A stretch of 64,000 nucleotides of DNA from Kosakonia cowanii JCM 10956 = DSM 18146 (GCF_001975225.1 NZ_CP019445.1:1550001-1614000), one strand, 5' to 3'; numbered from the stretch's first letter, positions 19,714 through 31,605 are shown. Numbers and translations: made by a program. The notes: a model not told the origin generated them from the sequence alone.

Positions 19714-19736
19714 AATTCTATCCTTTCTTAATGAAC

Positions 19737-19761
19737 ATCAGCACACCCAGGGCGTGCTGAT
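19737..19761 (-). promoter_or_regulatory. pnp leader hairpin (probable RNase III processing site)
   Basis: Arms ATCAGCAC (19737-19744) and GTGCTGAT (19754-19761) pair exactly, about 23 bp upstream of the pnp start. In E. coli RNase III cleaves the leader duplex here and PNPase then degrades it, repressing its own synthesis. The hairpin is seen; the function is by homology. Confidence 0.7.
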
Positions 19762-19914
19762 AATTAAACCGGACCTTCTTGCATCCTCGCGACTAATGAC
19801 AACCTTAACCCGCCCATTACGGATAAAGCCTCTCATTAGCCGCGCGAACCTCTGCAATGAAGATCATACCTGGCAACAATACATCAGTTTAGTGCCAATT
19901 GCTGCCGCCTGGTT

Positions 19915-19940
19915 GAAAAAAGGGGCCGTAAAGGCCCCTT
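19915..19940 (-). terminator. Terminator after rpsO
   Basis: On the minus strand the stem AGGGGCC/GGCCCCT (19921-19927 and 19933-19939) is followed by six T residues. In E. coli the rpsO terminator leaks into pnp. Confidence 0.9.
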
Positions 19941-19957
19941 CTTGAAACTCGCCAGAC

Positions 19958-20280
<323 letters not shown>

Positions 20281-20287
20281 CCCAGGT

Positions 20288-20325
20288 TTAACGCCGGGTA
20301 TGTTAAATACATAGCCCGGCGTTAA
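20288..20325 (-). repeat. Strong hairpin at the expected 5' end of the rpsO transcript
   Basis: Perfect 11-bp arms TTAACGCCGGG (20288-20298) and CCCGGCGTTAA (20315-20325) enclose further complementary bases TATGT/ACATA, giving about 16 paired positions with one bulge. It begins about 2 nt downstream of the predicted transcription start and has no T-run, so it is not a terminator. Confidence 0.7.
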
Positions 20326-20333
20326 GCGGCAAT

Positions 20334-20362
20334 ATTCTACTCGTAGTCGGGCATTCCCGCAA
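20334..20362 (-). promoter_or_regulatory. Predicted sigma 70 promoter of rpsO
   Basis: On the minus strand a -35 TTGCGG (20357-20362) and a -10 TAGAAT (20334-20339) are separated by exactly 17 bp. The start would fall near 20327. It lies just after the truB stop, as the main rpsO promoter does in E. coli. Confidence 0.75.
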
Positions 20363-20372
20363 GGTAAGCCCG

Positions 20373-21320
20373 TCAGTCAGCAGGATACTCAACAACCAGA
20401 CGACGCGGCGCAACTCGCCCCTGCTCATCAATTTCGCCCATGCCGATAAACTTGCCCTCTTCGCCTTCCGTCACGCGAACCAGCCCTTCGGCCGGCGTAG
20501 TGGAAGCGCGCACCGGTTGGCCGTTTTTGAAATAGGCAGCAACCACGGTAGGGATGTTTACAACAGGGAAATCGGACGCCGGGCTATCCATCGGCATCAA
20601 CAGCGGATCGAGCAGCTCTGCCGCAGGAACATCCTGCTGCTCGGCCTGCTGGACTAACGCCTGCAACTGCTCAAGCGTAACCATCCGCTCAATCGGATAG
20701 CGGCTGACCGCCAGACGACGCAAATAGATAACATGCGCGCCACAGCCCAGCTTTTCGCCCAGATCGTCAATGATGGTGCGAATGTACGTCCCTTTTGAGC
20801 AGTGGATTTCCAGCTCCAGCTCATCCCCTTCATGGCGGATAAACAGCAGTTCATACACGGTTATGGGGCGCGCTTCACGCGGCACTTCAATGCCCTGACG
20901 CGCATACTCGTAAAGCTTCTTACCCTGGTATTTCAGAGCCGAGTACATCGAAGGGATTTGCTGCGTGTTACCGCGAAAGCTCTCCAGTGCGCTCGCCAGT
21001 TCTGCGGCGGTAAAGGTCACCGGGCGCTCTTCAACGACCTGGCCATCGGCATCCGATGTATCAGTGCGTTGGCCAAGGCGGGCAATTACCCGGTAGCGCT
21101 TATCGGAATCCAGCAGATACTGAGAAAATTTTGTCGCCTCACCGAGGCAGATCGGCAGCATGCCGGTTGCCAGCGGATCCAGCGCGCCGGTGTGACCCGC
21201 ACGGTTGGCGTTATAGAGGCGTTTTACTTTCTGCAGGACATCATTGCTTGATGCGCCCTGCTGCTTATCCAGCAGCAGTACGCCATGCACGTCGCGACCG
21301 CGACGACGAGGACGACTCAT
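20373..21320 (-). CDS. truB: tRNA pseudouridine(55) synthase TruB
   Basis: A 315-residue pseudouridine synthase that makes the universal psi55 in the tRNA T-loop and also acts as a tRNA chaperone. The catalytic motif [13 protein letters not shown] puts the nucleophile at Asp48. The segments [16 protein letters not shown] and [15 protein letters not shown] are conserved, and a C-terminal PUA-like region ends [13 protein letters not shown]. The ATG shares one base with the rbfA stop (TGATG), indicating translational coupling. Confidence 0.98.
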   Translation of the reverse strand: MSRPRRRGRDVHGVLLLDKQQGASSNDVLQKVKRLYNANRAGHTGALDPLATGMLPICLGEATKFSQYLLDSDKRYRVIARLGQRTDTSDADGQVVEERPVTFTAAELASALESFRGNTQQIPSMYSALKYQGKKLYEYARQGIEVPREARPITVYELLFIRHEGDELELEIHCSKGTYIRTIIDDLGEKLGCGAHVIYLRRLAVSRYPIERMVTLEQLQALVQQAEQQDVPAAELLDPLLMPMDSPASDFPVVNIPTVVAAYFKNGQPVRASTTPAEGLVRVTEGEEGKFIGMGEIDEQGRVAPRRLVVEYPAD

Positions 21321-21721
21321 CAGTCCTCCTTGCTGTCGTCCGGGTTCACACGACGTTCATCATCGTGCTTCACCACGCTGGTGACCAGGTTGGACATGCG
21401 CATCCCTTCAACCAGCGAGTTGTCGTAGAAGAATGTCAGTTCCGGCACGATACGCAGACGCATCGCTTTCCCCAGCAGGGAGCGGATAAAACCGGAAGCG
21501 TCGTGCAGGGCTTTAATGCCCGCTTTGATCGACTCTTCATCTTTGTCATTCAGGAAAGTCACGAACACTTTGGCATACGCCAGATCGCGGGAGACTTCGA
21601 CACCGGATACGGTGGTCATCATGCCCAGGCGCGGATCTTTGATTTCACGCTGCAGGATAGTAGCAATCTCTTTTTGCAACTCCTGAGCGACGCGCTGCGG
21701 GCGACCAAATTCTTTCGCCAT
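21320..21721 (-). CDS. rbfA: 30S ribosome-binding factor RbfA
   Basis: A 133-residue KH-domain factor that binds the immature 30S subunit and aids maturation of the 16S rRNA 5' end; it is needed in the cold. The sequence [19 protein letters not shown] and the [10 protein letters not shown] strand match E. coli. It is preceded by a 95-bp gap holding a hairpin and a REP element that separates it from infB, and its stop overlaps the truB start. Confidence 0.98.
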   Translation of the reverse strand: MAKEFGRPQRVAQELQKEIATILQREIKDPRLGMMTTVSGVEVSRDLAYAKVFVTFLNDKDEESIKAGIKALHDASGFIRSLLGKAMRLRIVPELTFFYDNSLVEGMRMSNLVTSVVKHDDERRVNPDDSKED

Positions 21722-21737
21722 ATTACTTCTCCAGACT

Positions 21738-21759
21738 AAAAAGGGGCCGTAGCCCCTTT
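21738..21759 (-). terminator. Hairpin with T-run between infB and rbfA
   Basis: Read on the minus strand, arms AAAGGGGC (21752-21759 side) and GCCCCTTT (21740-21747 side) are followed by a T-tract. This has the form of an intrinsic terminator inside the rimP-nusA-infB-rbfA-truB operon, so it is likely a partial terminator or a processing/stability signal. Confidence 0.7.
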
Positions 21760-21770
21760 AGATATCTCTT

Positions 21771-21800
21771 GCCGGGTGGCGCTTCGCTCCCGGCCTACGT
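21771..21800. repeat. Single REP element between infB and rbfA
   Basis: GCCGGGTGGCGCTTCGCTCC followed by CGGCCTACG is a REP/PU palindrome of the same family as the array near 12.9-13.1 kb. It sits between the infB stop and the terminator-like hairpin. Confidence 0.85.
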
Positions 21801-21816
21801 TGCGCTAATGCGTCGA

Positions 21817-24531
21817 TTATTCGATAGAGCGCTTAATTTCGATAATTTCGAAGACTTCGATCATATCGCCGGTACGTACGTCATTGTAGTTCTTAACGCC
21901 GATACCACACTCCATGCCGTTACGGACTTCGTTAACGTCATCTTTGAAGCGGCGCAGGGATTCCAGCTCGCCTTCATAGATAACCACGTTGTCGCGCAGG
22001 ACGCGGATCGGGTTGTGACGTTTGACGACGCCTTCGGTAACCATACAGCCAGCAACCGCGCCGAATTTCGGCGATTTGAACACATCGCGCACTTCAGCCA
22101 GACCGATGATCTGCTGTTTCAGCTCAGGTGAGAGCATACCGCTCATCGCCGCTTTCACTTCGTCGATCAGGTTATAGATGACGGAGTAGTAACGCAGATC
22201 CAGACCTTCCGATTCGATCACGCGACGCGCAGAGGCATCGGCACGAACGTTGAAGCCAACCAGGATAGCGTTAGACGCAGCTGCAAGCGTGGCGTCGGTT
22301 TCGGTGATACCACCTACGCCAGAGCCAACAATCTTCACTTTCACTTCTTCAGTAGAGAGTTTCAGCAGCGAGTCGGAGATAGCTTCCACAGAGCCCTGAA
22401 CGTCAGCTTTCAGCACGATGTTCACTTCGTGCACTTCGCCTTCGGTCATGTTGGCAAACATGTTCTCCAGCTTAGATTTCTGCTGGCGAGCCAGTTTAAC
22501 TTCGCGGAATTTGCCCTGACGATAGAGCGCAACTTCACGCGCTTTCTTCTCGTCACGTACCACGGTGGCTTCATCACCCGCCGCCGGAACACCGGAGAGG
22601 CCAAGGATTTCTACCGGAATGGACGGACCCGCTTCGGTCACTTCACGACCCAGCTCGTCACGCATCGCACGGACACGGCCATATTCGAAGCCGCAGAGTA
22701 CGATGTCGCCTTTATGCAGCGTACCTTCACGCACCAGGACGGAAGCTACCGGACCACGACCTTTATCAAGGAAGGATTCGATAACAACACCGCTCGCCAT
22801 GCCGTTACGGACAGCGTGCAGTTCCAGAACTTCGGCCTGCAGCAGGATTGCATCCAGCAGGTCGTCGATACCGGTACCGGCTTTCGCGGAGACGTGTACG
22901 AACTGGCTTTCGCCGCCCCACTCTTCCGGAATGATCCCGTACTGAGAGAGTTCGTTTTTAACGCGATCCGGATCGGCTTCCGGCTTATCGATTTTGTTCA
23001 CTGCAACAACTACCGGCACTTTCGCCGCTTTCGCGTGCTGAATAGCTTCGATAGTCTGCGGCATCACGCCATCGTCTGCTGCAACAACCAGAACAACGAT
23101 ATCCGTTGCCTGAGCACCACGGGCACGCATTGCGGTAAACGCGGCGTGGCCTGGGGTATCCAGGAAGGTGATCATGCCGTTGTCGGTTTCAACGTGGTAA
23201 GCACCGATGTGCTGGGTAATGCCGCCCGCTTCAGCGGATGCCACTTTCGTTGAACGTATGTAGTCCAGCAGTGAGGTTTTACCGTGGTCAACGTGACCCA
23301 TGATGGTCACGACCGGCGCGCGTGGTTCAACCGCAGCACCTGTGTCACGGTCGCTCATTACCGCTTCTTCCAGCTCGTTTTCACGACGCAGGATAACTTT
23401 GTGGCCCATCTCTTCCGCAACCAGCTGTGCGGTTTCCTGGTCGATGACCTGGTTGATGGTTGCCATCGCGCCCAGTTTCATCATCGCTTTGATGACCTGA
23501 GAGCCTTTAACTGCCATTTTGTTAGCCAGCTCGCCGACGGTCAGGGTTTCACCGATCACAACGTCACGGTTAACGGCCTGGGCCGGTTTGTTGAAGCCCT
23601 GCTGCAGTGCAGAGCCTTTACGCTGACGGCCGCCTTTACCACCGCGAACCGCGGCGCGCGCTTCTTCACGGTCAGCTTTGCTTTCAGAGTGCTTGTTGCC
23701 TTTCTTCGGACGCGGGGCTTTAGCGGTACGGGTACGGCTACGGCCACCTTCGACTTCACGATCGTTATCATCTTCAGCCTGACGTGCATGCTGGGAGGTG
23801 GTGACGTGATAATCGCCGGTCGTCTCTTCTTCTTCGCCTGGCGTTGCCGTCCAGGTTGCTTCGTTCTGTTCTGCCATTCGACGGGCTTCTTCCGCTACGC
23901 GACGTGCATTTTCTTCCAGTTTACGACGAGCCTCTTCTTCCGCTTTACGCTTAAGTTCCTGCGCTTCGGATTCACGACGGGCTTTTTCCGTCTGGGCTGC
24001 CCTGGTCACTTCGTCAGTTTGATGGTTGCTCACTTTGCTATTTTCCGCAGCTTCGCGTTTCGTGCTTTCGGCATTTTCACGTTTAGCTTTTTCTTCAGCT
24101 TCACGTTTCAGACGCACTTCGGCTTCACGCTTGGCTTTTTCCTCGGCTTCTCGCTCAGCGGCTTCCTCTGCTTCACGACGGGCCTTCTCCTCCGCTTCAC
24201 GCATCGCCTCTTCTTCCGCAGCGAGACGTTCAGCCTCTTGTGGATCGCGTTTTACAAAGGTGCGCTTTTTACGGACTTCGATCTGCACCGATTTACTTTT
24301 CCCACCGGTGCCCTGAATATTTAATGTGCTGCGCGTTTTGCGCTGCAACGTCAGCTTATCAGGCGCAGAACCGTGTTCACGGTTCAGATGCGCTAACAGC
24401 GTCTGTTTTTCCTGCGCCGTCACTGAATCATCAGCAGACTTGCGGATCCCTGCATCAGCAAATTGCTGTACCAGGCGGTCCACAGAGGTTTGAATCTCAG
24501 CGGCCAGCGTTTTTACGGTTACATCTGTCAT
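21817..24531 (-). CDS. infB: Translation initiation factor IF-2
   Basis: A 904-residue GTPase that places fMet-tRNA on the 30S subunit and promotes 50S joining. G motifs are [17 protein letters not shown] and NKID. The N-terminal third is an IF2-N domain followed by a long charged helix made of [13 protein letters not shown] repeats (about residues 100-240), slightly longer than in E. coli (890 residues). Internal starts for shorter isoforms are visible: GTG at codon 167 (24033) matches E. coli IF2-2, and GTG at codon 175 (24009) stands where E. coli uses ATG for IF2-3. It follows nusA by 24 bp. Confidence 0.98.
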   Translation of the reverse strand: MTDVTVKTLAAEIQTSVDRLVQQFADAGIRKSADDSVTAQEKQTLLAHLNREHGSAPDKLTLQRKTRSTLNIQGTGGKSKSVQIEVRKKRTFVKRDPQEAERLAAEEEAMREAEEKARREAEEAAEREAEEKAKREAEVRLKREAEEKAKRENAESTKREAAENSKVSNHQTDEVTRAAQTEKARRESEAQELKRKAEEEARRKLEENARRVAEEARRMAEQNEATWTATPGEEEETTGDYHVTTSQHARQAEDDNDREVEGGRSRTRTAKAPRPKKGNKHSESKADREEARAAVRGGKGGRQRKGSALQQGFNKPAQAVNRDVVIGETLTVGELANKMAVKGSQVIKAMMKLGAMATINQVIDQETAQLVAEEMGHKVILRRENELEEAVMSDRDTGAAVEPRAPVVTIMGHVDHGKTSLLDYIRSTKVASAEAGGITQHIGAYHVETDNGMITFLDTPGHAAFTAMRARGAQATDIVVLVVAADDGVMPQTIEAIQHAKAAKVPVVVAVNKIDKPEADPDRVKNELSQYGIIPEEWGGESQFVHVSAKAGTGIDDLLDAILLQAEVLELHAVRNGMASGVVIESFLDKGRGPVASVLVREGTLHKGDIVLCGFEYGRVRAMRDELGREVTEAGPSIPVEILGLSGVPAAGDEATVVRDEKKAREVALYRQGKFREVKLARQQKSKLENMFANMTEGEVHEVNIVLKADVQGSVEAISDSLLKLSTEEVKVKIVGSGVGGITETDATLAAASNAILVGFNVRADASARRVIESEGLDLRYYSVIYNLIDEVKAAMSGMLSPELKQQIIGLAEVRDVFKSPKFGAVAGCMVTEGVVKRHNPIRVLRDNVVIYEGELESLRRFKDDVNEVRNGMECGIGVKNYNDVRTGDMIEVFEIIEIKRSIE

Positions 24532-24555
24532 GCTGTTCCTTCCTGCTACAGTTTA

Positions 24556-26043
24556 TTACGCTTCGTCACCAAACCAGCAAATATTACGCGCGGCCATGAT
24601 GAGCTCACCGGCTTTGTCGGCAGTTAACCCTTCGATATCGCTCAGGTCATCCACACCTTGCTCGGCGAGGTCTTCCAGCGTACAAACACCACGAGCAGCC
24701 AGTTTGAAAGCCAGTGCACGATCCAGACCGTCCAGGTTCAGCAGGTCTTCAGCCGGTTCTTTATTCCCCAGGCTTTCTTCCTGCGCCAGCGCCAGAGTAG
24801 TCAGTGCGCTTTTCGCACGATCACGCAGCGCTTCGACGGTGTCTTCATCCAGGCCATCGATTTCCAGCAGCTCTTTGATTGGCACATAGGCCAGTTCTTC
24901 CAGCGTTGAGAAACCCTCTTCGACCAGAACAGTGGCGAAATCTTCGTCAATGTCCAGATAACGGGTGAAGGTATCAATCGCTGCGTGAGCCTCAGCCTGA
25001 TGCTTGGACTGCAGATCTTCAAGGGTCATAACGTTGAGTTCCCAGCCGCTCAGCTGAGACGCGAGACGCACGTTCTGACCGTTACGGCCAATCGCCTGCG
25101 CCAGGTTGCCCGCTTCAACAGCGATATCCATGGTGTGCTTATCTTCATCCACCACGATAGAAGCAACATCAGCCGGTGCCATTGCGTTGATAACGAACTG
25201 GGCCGGGTTGTCGTCCCACAGTACGATATCGATACGTTCGCCGCCGAGTTCGGTAGAAACGGCCTGAACGCGGGCACCACGCATACCAACGCATGCCCCA
25301 ACCGGGTCAATACGCTTGTCGTTGGTTTTCACCGCAATTTTGGCGCGAGAACCCGGATCGCGGGCTGCGGCTTTAATCTCGATAACTTCTTCGCCGATTT
25401 CTGGTACTTCAATACGGAACAGTTCAATCAGCATTTCCGGCTTGGAACGCGTAACGAACAGCTGCGCACCGCGCGCTTCTGGGCGCACTGCGTACAGCAC
25501 GCCGCGAATGCGGTCGCCCGGACGGAAGTTTTCACGCGGCAGCATATCTTCGCGCAGGATCACGGCTTCAGCGTTGCTGCCCAGATCCAGCGTGATGTTG
25601 TCGCGGTTCACTTTTTTCACCACGCCGGTGATGATTTCACCTTCGTGTTCGCGGAACTGATCGACAACCATTGCGCGCTCTGCTTCACGTACTTTCTGTA
25701 CGATAACCTGCTTCGCGGTTTGGGTGGTGATGCGGTCAAACGTCACGGATTCAATCTGATCTTCAACGTAATCGTCGAGGTTCAGGCTCTCATCTTCGTA
25801 ACGTGCCGCTTCGAGAGTGATTTCACGCGTCGGCTGCGTCACTTCTTCAACGATTAGCCAGCGACGGAATGTGTCGAAATCACCGCTTTTACGATCGATG
25901 CTTACACGCACATCAATCTCTTGCTCATATTTTTTCTTGGTTGCTGTAGCCAGAGCACTTTCCAGCGCTTCAAAGATTTTTTCACGCGGAAGCGACTTTT
26001 CGTTAGAAACAGCTTCAACAACAGCCAAAATTTCTTTGTTCAT
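24556..26043 (-). CDS. nusA: Transcription termination/antitermination factor NusA
   Basis: A 495-residue RNA polymerase-binding factor that modulates pausing, termination and antitermination. Domain order is an N-terminal RNAP-binding domain (about 1-135), S1 (about 135-200; [21 protein letters not shown]), two KH domains (about 200-345; [15 protein letters not shown] and [17 protein letters not shown]), and two acidic repeats at the C-terminus (about 365-490). Same length as E. coli. It lies between rimP and infB in the operon. Confidence 0.98.
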   Translation of the reverse strand: MNKEILAVVEAVSNEKSLPREKIFEALESALATATKKKYEQEIDVRVSIDRKSGDFDTFRRWLIVEEVTQPTREITLEAARYEDESLNLDDYVEDQIESVTFDRITTQTAKQVIVQKVREAERAMVVDQFREHEGEIITGVVKKVNRDNITLDLGSNAEAVILREDMLPRENFRPGDRIRGVLYAVRPEARGAQLFVTRSKPEMLIELFRIEVPEIGEEVIEIKAAARDPGSRAKIAVKTNDKRIDPVGACVGMRGARVQAVSTELGGERIDIVLWDDNPAQFVINAMAPADVASIVVDEDKHTMDIAVEAGNLAQAIGRNGQNVRLASQLSGWELNVMTLEDLQSKHQAEAHAAIDTFTRYLDIDEDFATVLVEEGFSTLEELAYVPIKELLEIDGLDEDTVEALRDRAKSALTTLALAQEESLGNKEPAEDLLNLDGLDRALAFKLAARGVCTLEDLAEQGVDDLSDIEGLTADKAGELIMAARNICWFGDEA

Positions 26044-26071
26044 TGGGGGCCTTTCACCTCAATCCAGACTG

Positions 26072-26524
26072 TTAAAAGTGGGGGACCAGGTTCGCTTTTT
26101 GAATATTGCTCAAGGCGAACACTTCATCTTTACCTTCGACCGTAACGGTGATCATTTCGCCATCGACATCTTTAATGATGCCCTGCCACTTACGACGGTT
26201 CTGCACCGCCATCCGCAGCACCAGCGAAACTTCGTCGCCCTTAAAGCGCGCGTAGTGCTCAGCCGTAAACAAAGGTCGCTCAAGACCTGGTGAGGAAACT
26301 TCCAGGTTATACGCAACGGTAATGGGATCTTCGACATCCAGTACCGCACTGACCTGGTGGCTGACATCAGCGCAATCATCAACATTGATGCCATCTTCAC
26401 TATCAATATAGATGCGCAGCGTAGATGTGCGACCACGCACAAATTCGATACCGACCAGTTCGTAGCCCAGTGCTTCAACCGGCGCCGTAATCATCTCTGT
26501 TAATTTTTGCTCTAATGTGGACAA
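26072..26524 (-). CDS. rimP: Ribosome maturation factor RimP
   Basis: A 150-residue factor for 30S maturation and the first protein gene of the nusA-infB operon. The sequence [39 protein letters not shown] and [10 protein letters not shown] are family hallmarks. I place the start at TTG 26524 (LSTLEQKL), giving the E. coli length, with a GGGGGTGG ribosome-binding site just upstream. A frame open to an ATG at 26554 would add ten residues (MPFFYVLG..) not seen in the family. Confidence 0.95.
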   Translation of the reverse strand: MSTLEQKLTEMITAPVEALGYELVGIEFVRGRTSTLRIYIDSEDGINVDDCADVSHQVSAVLDVEDPITVAYNLEVSSPGLERPLFTAEHYARFKGDEVSLVLRMAVQNRRKWQGIIKDVDGEMITVTVEGKDEVFALSNIQKANLVPHF

Positions 26525-26583
26525 GTCCACCCCCAAGACATAAAAAAAGGGCATATAGCCCAGTTATTTCGTACTCAGATAAC

Positions 26584-26606
26584 AAAAAACCCCGATAAAT
26601 CGGGGC
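26584..26606 (-). terminator. Terminator between metY and rimP
   Basis: Minus-strand stem CCCCGAT/ATCGGGG (26590-26605) is followed by six T residues. It lies between the tRNA gene and rimP and is likely a partial terminator, as in E. coli, that lets some transcripts continue into the operon. Confidence 0.85.
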
Positions 26607-26733
26607 TTTAAATAACTGAACCCTATAGCCGCAACTGCGGCCTGGATAACCTTCCGGAAGAACTCTTTTCAAATCCCGCTAAAGAAGGCGTTAAGTCTTC
26701 ACAGTATATTTGAAAAAGAACACTAAGGGAAAG

Positions 26734-26810
<77 letters not shown>

Positions 26811-26825
26811 CCTGAAACGTGGCAA

Positions 26826-26854
26826 ATTTTACTCGATTGAGCGTCAACTTGCAA
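26826..26854 (-). promoter_or_regulatory. Predicted sigma 70 promoter of metY operon
   Basis: On the minus strand a -35 TTGCAA (26849-26854) and a -10 TAAAAT (26826-26831) are separated by 17 bp, with the predicted start about 8 nt before the mature tRNA. Confidence 0.65.
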
Positions 26855-27065
26855 ATAATGCTGGGATTTGGTACCGAAGACGGGACGTAAAACCGGCTTG
26901 CAGTATATTGAAAAACATCGCGTTGTGTCAACCGCTCATCTATAGCATCACGTGCTCCGCCGTTGTTGCATATTATTAAGAGAGTTTTTATGCACAGATG
27001 CCGCTTTTTCTTTCAGTTATACAATGAAAATTGCGCTTCTCTCTTCCGGTCCGCGCCAAAAGATG

Positions 27066-27104
27066 ATTAAATGAAAACTCATTTATTTTGCATAACCATT
27101 CACT
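27066..27104 (+). promoter_or_regulatory. Two ARG boxes (ArgR operator) of argG
   Basis: Two 18-bp sites at 27066-27083 and 27087-27104 are separated by 3 bp, the standard spacing of an ArgR hexamer operator. The second (TTTGCATAACCATTCACT) fits the consensus WNTGMATWWWWATKCANW well; the first fits with one mismatch per half. They overlap a possible -35 TTGCAT, so arginine-dependent repression is inferred. Confidence 0.75.
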
Positions 27105-27133
27105 AAAGATGTAAGAATGAGTGGTACAAATAG

Positions 27134-28534
<1,401 letters not shown>

Positions 28535-28556
28535 TCGCCGCCACTGAAATACAAAA

Positions 28557-28577
28557 AGCGCCTGCGGGCGCTTTTTT
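28557..28577 (+). terminator. Intrinsic terminator after argG
   Basis: Stem AGCGCC (28557-28562) / GGCGCT (28567-28572) followed by six T residues. Confidence 0.9.
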
Positions 28578-28624
28578 ATTGTCGGTTGAGTAGCCAAACC
28601 ATTCAGGCACACAAACGACAGACG

Positions 28625-28650
28625 AAAAAAAAGACATCTTTCGATGTCTT
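28625..28650 (-). terminator. Intrinsic terminator after leuU
   Basis: Minus-strand stem AGACATC/GATGTCT (28632-28638 and 28643-28649) with a TTTC loop is followed by a run of eight T residues. It ends the secG-leuU transcript and faces the argG terminator. Confidence 0.9.
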
Positions 28651-28663
28651 TCTTTCGGAATGT

Positions 28664-28750
28664 TGGTACCGAGGACGGGACTTGAACCCGTAAGCCCTAT
28701 TGGGCACTACCACCTCAAGGTAGCGTGTCTACCAATTCCACCACCTCGGC
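28664..28750 (-). tRNA. leuU: tRNA-Leu (GAG), leuU
   Basis: An 87-nt class II tRNA with a long variable arm and encoded CCA; the anticodon loop is CUUGAGG, giving anticodon GAG. It lies 20 bp after secG on the same strand and has no visible promoter of its own, so it is probably co-transcribed with secG. Confidence 0.98.
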
Positions 28751-28770
28751 ACGACTTACTTCTTCACAAC

Positions 28771-29103
28771 TTACTGCGGGATATCGCTGGTCGGCTTCGC
28801 CGGCGCTGCTGGCTGAGTCTGTTCACTCTTGGCCGGTGCGCTCAGGTTTTCCCACTCGCTTCCCTTATTGGTTTTATTGCTGTTAATGTTGCCCAGCACA
28901 AGGCTAATAATAAAGAACAGTGTTGCCAGCACAGCAGTTGCACGAGTCATGAAGTTACCAGAACCACTTGAACCGAACAGCGTACCGGACGCGCCAGCGC
29001 CAAAGGAGGCTCCCATGTCAGCGCCTTTACCTTGCTGCAGCATAATCAGAGCTACAAGAGCCAGAGCCACAATAAGGAAAACTACTAAAAGAGCTTCGTA
29101 CAT
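28771..29103 (-). CDS. secG: Protein translocase subunit SecG
   Basis: A 110-residue small membrane subunit of the SecYEG translocon that aids SecA-driven preprotein movement. Two membrane segments (ALLVVFLIVALALVALIML and ATAVLATLFFIISLVLG) flank the cytoplasmic loop QQGKGADMGASFGAGASG. The C-terminal tail is Pro/Ala/Glu-rich. ATG 29103 matches the E. coli start; the frame is open two codons upstream. It follows glmM by about 230 bp, and leuU follows it. Confidence 0.97.
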   Translation of the reverse strand: MYEALLVVFLIVALALVALIMLQQGKGADMGASFGAGASGTLFGSSGSGNFMTRATAVLATLFFIISLVLGNINSNKTNKGSEWENLSAPAKSEQTQPAAPAKPTSDIPQ

Positions 29104-29287
29104 AATCAACCTGTTCCTTGCGGGGTTGCCGCAGCCAATGCTTCAAACCAATAACGCGGGATGTTTCATGCTTTCCCACTGAAGCGGGTGTGAATACTAA
29201 CCAAAGCGAATGACCTTCGCAAGGGCAATTTTGACGCTTTTTATCAAGTGCGGAAAAAAACAGCAAAAGCGTGCATTATGGTGAAGA

Positions 29288-29310
29288 AAGAGGCAGCAAA
29301 AGCTGCCTTT
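29288..29310 (-). terminator. Hairpin after glmM
   Basis: Arms GGCAGC (29292-29297) and GCTGCC (29302-29307) form a hairpin followed on the minus strand by the T-rich TCTTTCTT, with an A-run before it. Probable terminator of the ftsH-folP-glmM transcript. Confidence 0.7.
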
Positions 29311-29329
29311 TTAGCCACTTACCGAATCG

Positions 29330-30667
29330 TTAAACCGCTTTAACCGCATCGGCGATGCGATTTGCCAGCGCGGTAACTTGCGCTTCATCTTCGCCTTCGA
29401 CCATCACGCGGATTAATGGCTCAGTGCCGGACTTACGCAGCAGCACGCGACCACGGTTCCCCAGCGTCGCTTCAACCTCTGCCATCACGGCTTTAACGTT
29501 CTCATCTTCCAGCGGATCGCCATTACCGGCGGTAAAGCGCACATTCACCAGAACCTGCGGGAACATTTTCATGCCGCTGCAAAGGTCGTGCAGCGTCATA
29601 TGGTTACGCACCATTGCCGCGACTACCTGCAACCCGGCAACAATCCCGTCACCCGTGGTGGTTTTATCCAGCAGGATCACATGGCCTGAGTTTTCCGCAC
29701 CGATGCGCCACCCTTTCTCCTGCATTTTTTCCAGCACGTAGCGGTCGCCCACTTTCGCGCGCGCAAACGGAATGCCCAGTTGCTTGAGCGCCAGCTCAAG
29801 ACCCATGTTGCTCATCAGCGTACCGACAGCACCGCCGCGCAACTGTCCCTGACGCAGCCCTTCACGCGCGATGATATACATAATCTGGTCGCCATCGACT
29901 TTATTACCTTCGTGGTCAACCATGATCACACGATCGCCGTCGCCGTCAAAAGCGATGCCCAGATCCGCCTTCTCTGCCAGAACACGATCTTGCAGCGCTT
30001 TCACATCCGTCGCACCACATTTTTCATTGATGTTGACGCCATCCGGATCGCAGCCAATCGCAATAACTTTAGCACCCAGTTCGCGGAAGACATTCGGGGC
30101 GATGTGGTATGTCGCGCCATTGGCGCAATCCACCACAATTTTCAGGCTGTTGAGGCTTAGCTCATTCGGGAAGGTCGCTTTGCAGAACTCAATATAACGG
30201 CCAGCGGCATCGACGATACGGCTCGCTTTACCTAATTCGGCAGAGTCAACACAGGTCAGTTCTTTCTCCATCTCCGCTTCAATCGCCTCTTCAACCGCGT
30301 CCGGCAGTTTAGTGCCGTCAATGGAGAAGAACTTGATCCCGTTGTCATAGAACGGGTTATGGGAAGCAGAAATCACAATCCCCGCTTCCGCGCGGAAAGT
30401 ACGTGTCAGGTAAGCGACAGCAGGGGTCGGCATCGGACCGGTAAAGGAAGCAGAGAGACCGGCTGCGGCCAGCCCGGCTTCCAGTGCCGATTCCAGCATA
30501 TAGCCCGAGATGCGGGTATCTTTGCCGATAATAATTTTACGTGAGCCGTGACGCGCCAGCACCTTGCCTGCCGCCCAGCCCAGTTTCAGAACGAAATCCG
30601 GGGTGATAGGTGCGTCGCCAACACGGCCACGAATGCCATCAGTGCCAAAATATTTACGATTACTCAT
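29330..30667 (-). CDS. glmM: Phosphoglucosamine mutase GlmM
   Basis: A 445-residue enzyme that converts glucosamine-6-phosphate to glucosamine-1-phosphate for UDP-GlcNAc, peptidoglycan and LPS. The phosphoserine loop [16 protein letters not shown] puts the active Ser at residue 102. [11 protein letters not shown] is the metal-binding loop and [12 protein letters not shown] the phosphate-binding loop near the C-terminus. It overlaps folP by 8 bp, indicating coupling. Confidence 0.98.
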   Translation of the reverse strand: MSNRKYFGTDGIRGRVGDAPITPDFVLKLGWAAGKVLARHGSRKIIIGKDTRISGYMLESALEAGLAAAGLSASFTGPMPTPAVAYLTRTFRAEAGIVISASHNPFYDNGIKFFSIDGTKLPDAVEEAIEAEMEKELTCVDSAELGKASRIVDAAGRYIEFCKATFPNELSLNSLKIVVDCANGATYHIAPNVFRELGAKVIAIGCDPDGVNINEKCGATDVKALQDRVLAEKADLGIAFDGDGDRVIMVDHEGNKVDGDQIMYIIAREGLRQGQLRGGAVGTLMSNMGLELALKQLGIPFARAKVGDRYVLEKMQEKGWRIGAENSGHVILLDKTTTGDGIVAGLQVVAAMVRNHMTLHDLCSGMKMFPQVLVNVRFTAGNGDPLEDENVKAVMAEVEATLGNRGRVLLRKSGTEPLIRVMVEGEDEAQVTALANRIADAVKAV

Positions 30668-31508
30668 AGCGTTTATTTTCCTTCGCTGACAGTGTGGCTT
30701 CCACCACCCGCATAGCTTCTACCGTTTCTTTTACGTCATGGACACGAATAATCTGCGCACCCTGCATCGCAGCAATCACTGCACATGCCAGACTGCCGCT
30801 TAACCGCTCTGTGGGCCCGACATTTAATAACTGGCCGATCATCGTCTTACGCGACATTCCTGCCAACAACGGCAAACCGAAGTGGTGAAACTCGCCTAAT
30901 CGGGCAAGCAGCGCATAATTGTGGGAGAGATTCTTACCGAAACCGAACCCAGGGTCGAGCAACAATTTTTCTTTTGCGATCCCTGCACGTTCGCAGCGCG
31001 CAATATTTTCCACAAAAAAGCGGTTTACGTCGGCAAAGACGTCCTCATATTTTGGCGCTTCCTGCATCGTCTTCGGTTGACCCTGCATATGCATCAGGCA
31101 GACAGGCAATCCGGTTTGTGCCGCTGCTTCAAGCGCGCCGGGCTCCGTCAAAGAGCGTATATCATTGATGATGTGCGCGCCCGCCCGCGCCGCTTCCCGG
31201 ATCACTTCAGGCTTCGAGGTATCAACTGAGATCCACACTTCAAAGCGCTGCGCTATCGCTTCCACAACCGGGATAACGCGCGCCAGCTCCTCATCAACAC
31301 TCACTTCAGCGGCACCGGGCCGGGTAGATTCACCGCCGATATCCACAATGGTCGCCCCTGCGTTAATCATCAGGTTGGCGTGTTTGACCGCCTCAATCAG
31401 CGTGTTGTGGCTGCCGCCGTCAGAAAAGGAGTCCGGCGTGACGTTGAGGATCCCCATCACGTGGGGATGAGACAGCTCGAGTGTGGAGCCCTGGGCATGA
31501 AGTTTCAT
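30660..31508 (-). CDS. folP: Dihydropteroate synthase
   Basis: A 282-residue folate enzyme that condenses 6-hydroxymethyl-dihydropterin pyrophosphate with p-aminobenzoate; it is the sulfonamide target. Motifs are [24 protein letters not shown] and [14 protein letters not shown], and RVHDV near the C-terminus. I chose ATG 31508 (MKLHAQG); the frame runs open another 81 codons upstream across the ftsH terminator without family similarity. It lies between ftsH and glmM. Confidence 0.98.
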   Translation of the reverse strand: MKLHAQGSTLELSHPHVMGILNVTPDSFSDGGSHNTLIEAVKHANLMINAGATIVDIGGESTRPGAAEVSVDEELARVIPVVEAIAQRFEVWISVDTSKPEVIREAARAGAHIINDIRSLTEPGALEAAAQTGLPVCLMHMQGQPKTMQEAPKYEDVFADVNRFFVENIARCERAGIAKEKLLLDPGFGFGKNLSHNYALLARLGEFHHFGLPLLAGMSRKTMIGQLLNVGPTERLSGSLACAVIAAMQGAQIIRVHDVKETVEAMRVVEATLSAKENKRYE

Positions 31509-31546
31509 GACTGAAGTCCTGAAGGTATTACGGTTGAACAGAAAAG

Positions 31547-31576
31547 AAAAACCCCGGAGCAGGCCCCAGGGTTTCG
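31547..31576 (-). terminator. Hairpin between ftsH and folP
   Basis: On the minus strand AAACCCTGGGG pairs with CCGGGGTTT, with one G-U, and is followed by TTTTTCTTTTC. Likely a partial terminator 30-60 bp after ftsH; folP must be reached by read-through or by its own promoter. Confidence 0.75.
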
Positions 31577-31605
31577 TTACAGACAGTTCATCAACTGCAG
31601 AAAGC

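Noticed and set aside
17764..19731. 655-codon open frame antisense to pnp
   Set aside because: It mirrors pnp codon usage: pnp is highly expressed with strong third-position bias, which leaves one reverse frame stop-free. The translation has no recognisable domain and no ribosome-binding site was seen.
19714..19957. Possible SraG/PsrO small RNA opposite the rpsO-pnp gap
   Set aside because: E. coli encodes this RNA here, but I could not recognise its sequence in the plus strand, so no feature was called.
22429..24324. Long open frames antisense to infB
   Set aside because: They are the reverse reading of biased codons and charged repeats in infB; the Phe-rich products are not credible.
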